Positions 1-8,180 of a stretch of 16,001 nucleotides of DNA are shown piece by piece. The position numbers were made by a program, and so were the translations under genes. Below the pieces are notes generated by a model that saw only the letters and a program-made list of their open reading frames with translations, searched no databases and was not told the DNA's origin. Source of the DNA: Rhodobacteraceae bacterium UBA996. Its GTDB lineage: Bacteria > Pseudomonadota > Alphaproteobacteria > Rhodobacterales > Rhodobacteraceae. Numbering within the stretch: position 1 is the stretch's first letter; each line of letters begins with the position of its first letter. Location: positions 700 through 16,700 of the forward strand of contig DBBA01000234.1 of NCBI GenBank assembly GCA_002291955.1, in the 5' to 3' direction.

Positions 1-1713
1 CGTGACCTCGGACAGGGGCCGCGCGCCGTCGGGCAGGGCGGCCCCGTCGCTCGATGCCGGCATGTCCACCCAGCCCGTGCGCTGCGCCGCCCCGGCCAGC
101 GGCGCCCGCAGGTCGTCGGCCAGCGCGGCGCCAAGCGCGCGTTCGAACCCCGGATCGACGCGGATCAGGTCCAGCACCTGACCGCCCTCGCGCGTGTCAC
201 GGTCCAGAAGCCGCATCAGCGCCTGTGACTCGGCCTTGAGCGCCTGCATCTCGCCCTCGGCCGCCGACCGCGAGGCGCGCACCTCGGCCTCGCGCCCTTG
301 TGCATCCTCGCGCGCATCGTCGGCGGCACGAAGCGCAGCCTCGGCGGCATCCGCCTGTGCCTGCGCCCGACCCAAGGCTTCGGTCGCCGCCGACAACGCC
401 TGCACGGCACGCTCGGCCGTCACGGTGGCGGTGGCGACCTCGGCCTCGGCGCGGGCATCGCCTTCGCGCGCGGCCGCGGCATTGCGCGTGGTCTCCTGCC
501 GCAGGCGTTCGGCGGCCTGGTGACGGGCCGCCAGCCGCGCGGCCGCATCGGTCGCCTCGGTCAGGTCACCCTCGCGCGCGGCCAGCACATGCGCCGCCTC
601 CTGCGCCCGCGCGTCGGCCGCCGCGATCCGCTCGGCCTCGCCGTCCCCGGTCTCGGCCAGTTCGGCCGCCTCGGCCTCGAGCCGCGTGATCGTGTCGGCG
701 GCATCGGCGGTCAGCTGTTCCTCGTGCCGCGCATCGGTCTCCAGCTGCGCGGCCTGCGCCCGCAGCGCCGCGATCCGCCCCTCGGCCCGCTTCAGGTCGG
801 CCTCGACCGTTGCCTGTTCCACCGTCAGGCGCTGCACCACGGCCGCGGCGATCCCGTCCTCCTCGCGCAGGGGCGGCAGCGCGGCTTCGGCCACCTCGCG
901 CGCGGCGGCCGCCTCGCGCGCATGCCGTTCGGCGCCGGACGCCGCGGCCAGACGGTCGCGCAGATGCGCCACGGCCGTGGTGCGCGCCGCGTCCGCTTCC
1001 TGCCACCGGCGCCAGAGCAGCCCGGCCTCGGCCGCGCGCAAGCTGTCGCTGATCTCGCGATAGCGAGCCGCCTGCCGCGCCTGCCGACCCAGTGCCGCCA
1101 GCTGCTGGGCCAGCGCCTCGATCAGGTCGTCGACGCGGGTCAGGTTCCCCTCGGCCGCCCGCAGCCGCAACTCGGCCTCGTGCCGCCGCTGGTACAGCCC
1201 GCCGATGCCCGCCGCATCCTCGAGCACCCGCCGCCGGTTCTTCGGACGCGCGTTGATCAGCTCGGCGATCTGCCCCTGCCGCACCAGTGCCGGGGACTGC
1301 GCACCCGTTGCCGCATCGGCGAACAGCATCTGGACGTCGCGCGCGCGCACCTCCTTGCCGTTCACCCGATAGGCGCTGCCCACGTCCCGCGTGATACGCC
1401 GGATGATCTCCAGCTGGTCGGCATCGTTGAACCCCGCGGGGGCCAGCCGCTGTGCGTTGTCGATAGTCAGCGTGACCTCGGCGAAATGCCGGGCGGGGCG
1501 GGTCGACGCGCCCGCAAAGATCACGTCCTCCATCCCGTCACCGCGCATCGCACTGGCGCGATTCTCGCCCATCACCCAGCGCAGCGCCTCCAGCAGGTTC
1601 GACTTGCCGCAGCCATTCGGCCCCACGACACCCGTCAACCCCGGCGCGATCACCAGATCGGTCGGGTCGACGAAGCTCTTGAAGCCGTTCAGGCGCAGGC
1701 GCGTGAAATGCAA
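1..1713 (-). CDS. smc: Chromosome segregation protein SMC (N-terminal part, cut by window edge)
   Basis: SMC is the ATPase of the bacterial condensin complex. It partners with ScpA and ScpB to compact and separate chromosomes. The minus strand reads LHFTRLRLNGFKSFVDPTDL at its start, then a Walker A motif GPNGCGKS (about residues 31-38), an FNDADQLEI segment, the Q-loop region (LVRQGQIAELINARP) and LEDAAGI. A long Ala/Glu/Arg-rich coiled coil follows from about residue 170 to 490. Residues 510-571 (DLIRVDPGFERALGAALADD onward) match the start of the hinge. The open frame is unbroken for 571 codons to the left edge, so the second coiled coil and the C-terminal ATPase half lie outside the window. 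The start is TTG at 1713: SMC proteins normally begin two to four residues before F-T-x-L-x-L-x-G-F-K, and no ATG lies upstream in frame. A GGGGG run about 5-6 nt upstream may serve as the ribosome site. It is divergent from the B12 operon. Confidence 0.96.
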   Translation of the reverse strand, partial: MHFTRLRLNGFKSFVDPTDLVIAPGLTGVVGPNGCGKSNLLEALRWVMGENRASAMRGDGMEDVIFAGASTRPARHFAEVTLTIDNAQRLAPAGFNDADQLEIIRRITRDVGSAYRVNGKEVRARDVQMLFADAATGAQSPALVRQGQIAELINARPKNRRRVLEDAAGIGGLYQRRHEAELRLRAAEGNLTRVDDLIEALAQQLAALGRQARQAARYREISDSLRAAEAGLLWRRWQEADAARTTAVAHLRDRLAAASGAERHAREAAAAREVAEAALPPLREEDGIAAAVVQRLTVEQATVEADLKRAEGRIAALRAQAAQLETDARHEEQLTADAADTITRLEAEAAELAETGDGEAERIAAADARAQEAAHVLAAREGDLTEATDAAARLAARHQAAERLRQETTRNAAAAREGDARAEAEVATATVTAERAVQALSAATEALGRAQAQADAAEAALRAADDAREDAQGREAEVRASRSAAEGEMQALKAESQALMRLLDRDTREGGQVLDLIRVDPGFERALGAALADDLRAPLAGAAQRTGWVDMPASSDGAALPDGARPLSEVT

Positions 1714-1932
1714 GGGAACCCCCGCTGGACCTGCGCAACTGTCCGGCCAGGGGCGAGCAGAGTCAACGTTGCGACCCCTGATATGGACGTTTCTACCCAC
1801 TTATCCCCAAGATATGGGCCAATCCCCGCCTGCGCTCACCGGCCCATCCTGCCAGCCGCCGGGTCGGACTCCGGCCGCCGGGCGTCGCATTTGCCGCTTG
1901 ACGTTCCCGGGCTGTCAGGATCACCTGACACT
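1714..1932. promoter_or_regulatory. Divergent intergenic region between smc and the B12 leader
   Basis: This 219-bp stretch has no convincing gene. It must carry the promoters for smc (leftward) and for the cobalamin riboswitch transcript (rightward). For the rightward transcript, TTGACG at 1898-1903 is a good -35 hexamer, but 17 bp downstream there is only a poor -10 match (TCACCT). An inverted repeat, TGTCAGG-ATCA-CCTGACA at 1913-1930, overlaps where the -10 or start site would be. For smc, no strong pair of hexamers is visible. The overall role is inferred from gene orientation, and the hexamer assignment is weak. Confidence 0.4.
1913..1930. repeat. 18-bp operator-like inverted repeat before the riboswitch
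   Basis: Two 7-bp arms, TGTCAGG (1913-1919) and CCTGACA (1924-1930), are exact reverse complements around a 4-nt centre (ATCA). The repeat sits 10 bp after a TTGACG -35-like hexamer and 2 bp before the first strand of riboswitch stem P1. It could be a repressor operator over the promoter, or a short hairpin at the 5' end of the leader. No regulator is identified. Confidence 0.4.
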
Positions 1933-2132
1933 CGCATGGTTCCCCCGCCACGGGCAAAGCCCCGGGGGGATGAAAAGGGAATGCGGTGCGGACCGATCCT
2001 GACGGGAGGTCCAACGCCGCAGCCGCCCCCGCGACTGTATGCGGCGAGCGTGCCCCCACACCGCCACTGGGCAGTCCTGCCCGGGAAGGCGGGGGCCCGC
2101 CCTGACCCGCAAGCCAGGAGACCTGCCATGCG
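1933..2132 (+). promoter_or_regulatory. Cobalamin (adenosylcobalamin) riboswitch
   Basis: The region carries the conserved blocks of the cobalamin aptamer in order: GGGGGATGAAAAGGGAA (about 1964-1981), GCGGTGCGG, the core GCCGCAGCCGCCCCCGCGAC followed by TGT, GCCACTGG, CCCGGGAAGGC, and the B12 box AAGCCAGGAGACCTGCC (2111-2127). Stem P1 closes perfectly: CGCATGG (1933-1939) pairs with CCATGCG (2126-2132). A P2-like stem pairs CCCCCG (1942-1947) with CGGGGG (1963-1968). Bound B12 would lower expression of the downstream cbiM-cobW-cobN genes. A GC-rich hairpin and the Shine-Dalgarno follow immediately with no T-run, so control of translation start is the likelier mode (inference). Confidence 0.95.
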
Positions 2133-2147
2133 CGCAGTGAAACCCCC

Positions 2148-2173
2148 GCCGTCGGGTGTGACGGCACGGAGGA
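2148..2173 (+). promoter_or_regulatory. Riboswitch expression-platform hairpin and cbiM Shine-Dalgarno
   Basis: GCCGTC (2148-2153) pairs with GACGGC (2160-2165) around the 6-nt loop GGGTGT. The Shine-Dalgarno GGAGGA (2168-2173) begins 2 nt after this stem and sits 8 nt before the ATG at 2182. No T-tract follows the stem, so it is not an intrinsic terminator. The position fits the regulatory hairpin that contacts the aptamer in B12 riboswitches, but the loop-loop partner was not established here. Confidence 0.55.
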
Positions 2174-2181
2174 TACGGACC

Positions 2182-2850
2182 ATGCATATCGAAGAAGGCA
2201 TCGTGACAGGTGCCAAGATCCTGCTGTCCTACGCGACAGCTGCGGGCGCGGGCGCCTGGACCCTTAAGCTCGCCTGGGATGCAGCCCGCGAACGCGGCCT
2301 GACCTCGCTCGCCGCGCGGGCCGCCATCGCCACCGGGGCGGTCCTCACGTTCTTCGAGGTGCTGCCCCACGTCCCCGTCGGCGTGTCCGAGGTGCACTTC
2401 ATCCTCGGCTCGACCCTGTTCCTGATCCTGGGCGCGGCACCCGCTGCCATCGGGCTGGCGCTGGGGCTGCTGATCCAGGGCCTGTTCTTCGCGCCCTTCG
2501 ACCTGCCGCAGTACGGCATGAACGTGACCACACTGCTGGTGCCCATGTTCGCCATTGCCGCGCTCGCCCAGCGTGTGATCCCCGCAGGCACCCCCTATGT
2601 GGACACGACCTATGTCCAGGCGCTGAAACTCTCGACCACCTACCAGGCGGGCATCGTTGGCTGGGTCGCGTTCTGGGCCTTCTACGGGCAGGGCGTGGAC
2701 GCCTGGCAGGGCATCGTCACCTTCGGCGCGGCCTACATGCTGGTCGTCCTGATCGAACCCGTGGCCGATCTTGCCGTCCTGTGGGGCGCCAAGCGGATGC
2801 GCGGGCTCCAGGGCTCGGCCCTTGTGACCCCGCGCCTCCACGCTGCCTGA
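2182..2850 (+). CDS. CbiM-like energy-coupling-factor permease, probable cobalt uptake
   Basis: This is a 222-aa polytopic inner-membrane protein of the CbiM/NikM family, the substrate-binding permease of group I ECF transporters for Co2+ or Ni2+. The mature N-terminus Met1-His2 (MHIEEG), which supplies metal ligands in CbiM/NikM, is kept. Two more histidines, H63 (LPHVPVG) and H72 (SEVHFILGST), lie where further ligands would be expected. Hydrophobic segments fall near residues 12-28, 46-60, 73-103, 113-130, 157-170 and 180-203. The ATG at 2182 follows GGAGGA by 8 nt and keeps His2, so this start is preferred over the much longer upstream open frame, which runs through the riboswitch. It is the first gene under the cobalamin riboswitch and is followed by cobW. 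No CbiN, CbiQ or CbiO partner is visible in the window. Nickel specificity cannot be excluded, but the B12 control favours cobalt. Confidence 0.88.
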   Translation: MHIEEGIVTGAKILLSYATAAGAGAWTLKLAWDAARERGLTSLAARAAIATGAVLTFFEVLPHVPVGVSEVHFILGSTLFLILGAAPAAIGLALGLLIQGLFFAPFDLPQYGMNVTTLLVPMFAIAALAQRVIPAGTPYVDTTYVQALKLSTTYQAGIVGWVAFWAFYGQGVDAWQGIVTFGAAYMLVVLIEPVADLAVLWGAKRMRGLQGSALVTPRLHAA

Positions 2851-2861
2851 CCGATGCGTCC

Positions 2862-2886
2862 GCGGCCTCCGTTCTCCGGGGGCCGC
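2862..2886 (+). promoter_or_regulatory. Hairpin between cbiM and cobW that covers the cobW ribosome site
   Basis: GCGGCCTCC (2862-2870) pairs with GGGGGCCGC (2878-2886), a 9-bp stem with one G-U pair and a 7-nt loop. Only CTTTCC separates it from the cobW ATG at 2893, so the G-run that would serve as Shine-Dalgarno lies in the 3' arm. The short CTTTCC tail is too weak for a firm terminator call. It may make cobW translation depend on the cbiM ribosome, or act as an attenuator. Confidence 0.45.
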
Positions 2887-2892
2887 CTTTCC

Positions 2893-3980
<1,088 letters not shown>

Positions 3981-3984
<4 letters not shown>

Positions 3985-4433
3985 CCGCCACTCTCACCAT
4001 CGAACCCGCCCACCCCGAGGCCGCGCGCCCGCTGATCGAGGCATCGCATCGCCTGATGCAGGCGCTCTTCCCTGCGGAATCGAACCACTACCTGTCGCTC
4101 GACGCGCTGGCCGGTCCCGATGTCCGCTTCCTGATCGCCCGCGACGGTGACACGGTGCTGGGCTGCGGCGCGCTGAAACTCTGCGACGGCTATGGCGAGG
4201 TGAAGTCGATGTTCACCGCGCCCGACGGCCGGGGCCGCGGCATCGCCGCCGCGATCCTGACACGCCTCGAAGCCGAAGCACGGGCGGCGAACCTGCCCTG
4301 CCTGCGGCTGGAAACCGGCGATCTGCTGTACGAAGCGCATCGCCTTTATGCCCGCCACGGCTTCGACCTGCGCGGTCCCTTCGGCGACTACACCGACGAC
4401 CCGCGCAGCCTGTTCATGGAAAAGCGGCTCTAG
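3981..4433 (+). CDS. GNAT-family N-acetyltransferase
   Basis: This is a 150-aa single-domain GNAT protein. The acetyl-CoA-binding motif A is clear: VKSMFTAPDGRGRGIAAAIL (about residues 73-92), with the R-G-R-G-I-A pyrophosphate loop. A conserved tail follows: LRLETGD, LYEAHRLYARHGF and GPFGDY. Members of this subgroup resemble small YkkB/PhnO-like acetyltransferases, and the acceptor substrate is not predictable. Its ATG overlaps the cobW stop by 4 nt (ATGA at 3981-3984), so it is translationally coupled and lies inside the riboswitch-controlled operon. Only 75 nt separate it from cobN. Whether it has a B12-related role or is a passenger is unknown. Confidence 0.9.
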
Positions 4434-4440
4434 TCCTGCG

Positions 4441-4475
4441 CCTTCATCCTCTTCCAAATACCTCCGCGAGGGGCT
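4441..4475 (+). repeat. Possible dispersed intergenic element with small hairpin
   Basis: In the 75-nt gap between the first GNAT gene and cobN, the segment beginning CCTTCATCCTCTTCCAAATA is AT-richer than its surroundings. It is followed by CCTC-CGC-GAGG (4461-4471), a tiny hairpin. From memory, similar TTCCAAATAC-plus-hairpin segments recur between genes in Rhodobacteraceae. Only one copy is present here, so repeat status cannot be shown from this window. Confidence 0.3.
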
Positions 4476-4508
4476 CCCGCACCCTCCGCCCGCGCGCCGG
4501 TTGACCTG

Positions 4509-7500
4509 ATGCACCTTCTCGCCTCCATTCCCGGCAGCCTCGACGACGGGCAGGCGACCGACCCGGGTCAGACCCCGGCCGAGGTGGTGGTGATCAGCGC
4601 CGCGGACACCGAGATCGCAGCGCTGGCGCTGGCGCGCGGGGAGATGCCCGATCCCCCCGGCCTGCGGCTGATGAACCTGATGCACCTGCGCCACCCCTAT
4701 TCGGTGGACCTGCATCTGGATGCCTGCGCCACGGGGGCGCGGCTGGTGGTCGCGCGCGTCCTGGGTGGCCTGTCCTACTGGCGCTACGGGGCCGAGCAAT
4801 ACGCCGCCCGCCTGGCCGAAGCGGGGGTTCCGCTCGCCCTCCTGCCCGGCGACGACAAGCCCGACCCCGACCTGCGCACGTTGTCCACCGTGTCGGCGGC
4901 GGACTACGACGCGCTCTGGGCGTTCCTGGTTGAAGGCGGGCCCGAGAATGCCGCCGGGTTCCTGACACACGCCCGCGCCATCGCCCGCGATGAACCCCGC
5001 CCGCCCCCGGCGCGGCCACTGCTGCGCGCAGGCCTCTACTGGCCGGGCGAGGCGCAGGCGACGCTGGACACCCTTCGCGCCCGCTGGACCGACGGCGCCC
5101 CCGTGGTGCCCATCGTGTTTTACCGCGCGCTCGTGCAGGGCGCAGGCCTGCACCCCATCGACCGGCTGACGCGCGCGCTGCTGCTCCGTGGCCTGAACCC
5201 CATGCCGGTGTTCGTCGCCTCGCTCAAGGACCCGGTCAGTGTTGCGACGATCCAGACCCTGTTCCGGCAGAATTCGCCCGACACGATCCTGAACGCGACC
5301 TCCTTTGCCGTTGGCACGCCGGAACGCCCCGGCGACAACCCGCTGGCGGGGCCGGAGGCCAACGGCGCCCCGGTGTTCCAGGTGGTGCTGGCCGGCATGG
5401 CCGAGGACGCGTGGGAACAGGGCCTGTCCGGCCTGACCGCCCGCGACATCGCCATGAACGTGGCCCTGCCCGAGGTTGACGGCCGCATCCTGTCCCGCGC
5501 CATCGCCTTCAAGGGCGAAGCGTTCCACGACGACGCCACCCAGTGCCGCATCGCCACCTGGCGCGCGCGGGGCGACCGGGTGGATTTCGTGGCCGATCTT
5601 GCCGCAGCCTGGGTCAGCCTGCGCCGCACGCCGCGGGCCGACCGCCGCGTGGCGCTGGTGCTGGCGAACTACCCCAACCGCGACGGGCGGCTGGCGAATG
5701 GCGTCGGTCTGGATACACCCGCCGCCACGGTCCACGTCCTGCGCCTGCTGGCGGATGCCGGGTATCAGACCCTGTCCCTGCCCGAAACGCCTGCTGCCCT
5801 GATGGAACGGCTCATGGCCGGACCCACGAACTGGCTAACCGACCGGGCCGACCGGCAGGGCGGCGTGGCCTTGCCCATGGCCGACTACCTGACCCACTAC
5901 AAGGCGCTTCCCTGGGCCGTGCGCAGCCGGATCGAGGATCGCTGGGGCCCGCCCGACACCGACCCCTTCATCGAAGGCGACGCCTTCAAGCTGTCCATTC
6001 TCACCTTCGGCAACGTCGTCGTCGGCCTGCAACCCGCCCGCGGCTACAACATCGCACCAAGCGACACCTACCACTCCCCCGACCTTGTCCCCCCGCACGG
6101 CTACCTCGCCTTCCACATCTGGCTGCGGCACGCCTTCGGGGCGCAGGCGATCGTCCACATGGGCAAGCACGGCAACCTCGAATGGCTGCCGGGCAAGTCG
6201 CTGGCGCTGTCGCAGGACTGCCTGCCCGAGGCGGTGCTGGGCCCGATGCCCCACCTCTACCCCTTCATCGTGAACGACCCGGGCGAGGGAACGCAGGCCA
6301 AGCGCCGCGCGCAGGCGGTGATCGTCGATCACCTGACCCCACCCCTGACCCGGGCCGAGACCTACGGTCCCTTGCGCGACCTCGAGGCCCTGGTGGACGA
6401 GTACTACGAGGCCGCGGGCGTGGACCCGCGCCGCCTGTCCCACCTGCGGCGCGAAATCCTGTCGCTGACCGATGCGACTGGCATCGGGCAGGACGCTGGG
6501 ATGACGGGCGAAGACGAAGGTGCCGACCTGACCCGCCTCGACGCGTTCCTGTGCGACCTGAAGGAAGCGCAGATCAGGGATGGGTTGCACGTCTTCGGCC
6601 AGTCCCCCACTGGCGTGCAGGAACGCGACCTGACGCTGGCGCTGTTGCGCCTGCCCCGCGGGGACGGGCAGGGCGAACGCGCGTCGATCGTGCGGGCGCT
6701 GGCATCGGACCTGGGGCTGGGGTTCGACCCGCTCGATTGCGAGATGGCTGCGCCGTGGACCGGTCCCCGGCCCGAGGTTCTGGCGGGCACGGGCCTCTGG
6801 CGCAGCCACGGGGATACCGTGGAACGGCTGGAAGGGCTGGCGCAGAGCCTTCTTGACGGTCTTGCACCCCCGCCCGGACCGGCAACAGCCGCCGTTCTGG
6901 ACTGGGCCAACGCCCAGCTTCGCCCCACCCTCGCCGCCTGCGGTCCGGCGGAAGGGGCTGCACTGATCCGGGGGCTCGACGGCCTCGCCATCCCCCCCGG
7001 CCCCTCCGGTGCGCCGACCCGGGGCCGCCCCGAGGTGCTGCCCACGGGGCGCAACTTCTATTCCGTGGACAGCCGCGCGGTGCCGACGCCCGCCGCATGG
7101 GCGCTGGGCTGGGCGTCCGCAAGCCTGCTGATCGAGGCGCACATGCAGCGCGAAGGCGACTGGCCGCGGGCGCTGCTGGTCACCGCCTGGGGCACGGCGA
7201 ACATGCGGACCGGGGGTGACGACATCGCGCAGGCGCTGGCCCTGATGGGCGTGCGTCCGGTGTGGGACCAGGCCAGCCGCAGGGTGACGTGGTTCGAGAT
7301 CATCCCTGTCACCGCGCTCGGCCGTCCCAGGGTGGACGTGACGCTGCGCGTATCGGGCTTCTTCCGCGATGCCTTCCCCGACCAGATCGCCCTGGTGGAC
7401 CGGGCGGCACGCGCCGTGATGGCGCTGGATGAACCTGATGACCTGAACCCCGCCGCAGCGCGGGCGCGGACCGAGGGCGAAGCGGGGCAGTTCCGGGTGT

Positions 7501-8180
7501 TCGGGTCGAAACCCGGGGCCTATGGCGCGGGGCTGCAGGCGCTGATCGACGAGCGGTTGTGGTCCAACACGGCGGATCTGGGGGCCGCCTATCTCGACTG
7601 GGGCGGCTATGCCTATGGCGCGCAGGCCGAGGGGGTTGACGCGAAAGTCGCCTTCGCGGCGCGGCTGGGGACGGTGCAGGGGATCGTCCAGAACCAGGAC
7701 AACCGGGAACACGACCTGCTCGATTCCGACGACTACTACCAGTTCGAAGGCGGCGCTGCGGCAGCGGTCCAGTCCTTGCAGGGGCGGGCGGTGCCGGTCT
7801 GGCACAACGACCATTCCCGCCCGGAGCGGCCGGTGATCCGGGCGCTTGAGGACGAGATTGCCCGGGTCGTGCGGTCCCGCGTGGTGAACCCCAAGTGGAT
7901 CGCGGGCGTGCGGCGCCACGGATACAAGGGCGCGTTCGAGGTGGCGGCGACGGTGGACTATCTGTTCGCGTTCGCCGCCACGACCGGCGCGGTCCGGGGG
8001 CATCATTTTGATGCGGTCCACGCGGCCTATCTGGAGGATGAGGACGTGCGGGCGTTCCTGGCCGAGGCCAACGCGCCTGCCCTGCGGGACATCGCAGGGC
8101 GGTTGATCGAGGCGATCGACCGGGGGCTGTGGGTGCCGCGGTCGAACTCGGCGCGGGGGCTTCTGGAGAGCCTCGCGTGA
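4509..8180 (+). CDS. cobN: Cobaltochelatase subunit CobN
   Basis: CobN is the large, porphyrinoid-binding subunit of the ATP-dependent aerobic cobalt chelatase. With CobS and CobT it inserts Co2+ into hydrogenobyrinic acid a,c-diamide. The protein is 1223 aa, near the usual 1250-1280. The N-terminus MHLLASIPGSLDD is typical of the family. The conserved core is present: RGYNIAPSDTYHSPDLVPPH (about 510-530), HMGKHGNLEWLPGKS (550-564), YPFIVNDPGEGTQAKRRAQA (about 587-606), GRNFYSVDSRAVPTPAAWALG, and the C-terminal EYLD-like segment ending PRSNSARGLLESLA. The family core resembles magnesium chelatase subunit BchH. No clear Shine-Dalgarno precedes ATG 4509, but the N-terminal match supports it. 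Its stop overlaps the next start (GTGA). Third-position base use changes along the gene: C-ending codons dominate early and G-ending codons late. CobS and CobT are not in the window. Confidence 0.97.
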   Translation: MHLLASIPGSLDDGQATDPGQTPAEVVVISAADTEIAALALARGEMPDPPGLRLMNLMHLRHPYSVDLHLDACATGARLVVARVLGGLSYWRYGAEQYAARLAEAGVPLALLPGDDKPDPDLRTLSTVSAADYDALWAFLVEGGPENAAGFLTHARAIARDEPRPPPARPLLRAGLYWPGEAQATLDTLRARWTDGAPVVPIVFYRALVQGAGLHPIDRLTRALLLRGLNPMPVFVASLKDPVSVATIQTLFRQNSPDTILNATSFAVGTPERPGDNPLAGPEANGAPVFQVVLAGMAEDAWEQGLSGLTARDIAMNVALPEVDGRILSRAIAFKGEAFHDDATQCRIATWRARGDRVDFVADLAAAWVSLRRTPRADRRVALVLANYPNRDGRLANGVGLDTPAATVHVLRLLADAGYQTLSLPETPAALMERLMAGPTNWLTDRADRQGGVALPMADYLTHYKALPWAVRSRIEDRWGPPDTDPFIEGDAFKLSILTFGNVVVGLQPARGYNIAPSDTYHSPDLVPPHGYLAFHIWLRHAFGAQAIVHMGKHGNLEWLPGKSLALSQDCLPEAVLGPMPHLYPFIVNDPGEGTQAKRRAQAVIVDHLTPPLTRAETYGPLRDLEALVDEYYEAAGVDPRRLSHLRREILSLTDATGIGQDAGMTGEDEGADLTRLDAFLCDLKEAQIRDGLHVFGQSPTGVQERDLTLALLRLPRGDGQGERASIVRALASDLGLGFDPLDCEMAAPWTGPRPEVLAGTGLWRSHGDTVERLEGLAQSLLDGLAPPPGPATAAVLDWANAQLRPTLAACGPAEGAALIRGLDGLAIPPGPSGAPTRGRPEVLPTGRNFYSVDSRAVPTPAAWALGWASASLLIEAHMQREGDWPRALLVTAWGTANMRTGGDDIAQALALMGVRPVWDQASRRVTWFEIIPVTALGRPRVDVTLRVSGFFRDAFPDQIALVDRAARAVMALDEPDDLNPAAARARTEGEAGQFRVFGSKPGAYGAGLQALIDERLWSNTADLGAAYLDWGGYAYGAQAEGVDAKVAFAARLGTVQGIVQNQDNREHDLLDSDDYYQFEGGAAAAVQSLQGRAVPVWHNDHSRPERPVIRALEDEIARVVRSRVVNPKWIAGVRRHGYKGAFEVAATVDYLFAFAATTGAVRGHHFDAVHAAYLEDEDVRAFLAEANAPALRDIAGRLIEAIDRGLWVPRSNSARGLLESLA

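Noticed and set aside
1801..1809. TTATCCCCA as a DnaA box (origin signal)
   Set aside because: It is a single imperfect copy (consensus TTATCCACA) with no cluster or AT-rich unwinding region, so it is not evidence for an origin despite the skew change.
298..2181. A long plus-strand open frame leading without a stop into the cbiM gene
   Set aside because: It is antisense to smc and then runs through the riboswitch. High GC removes stop codons; only the part from ATG 2182 has family resemblance and a Shine-Dalgarno.
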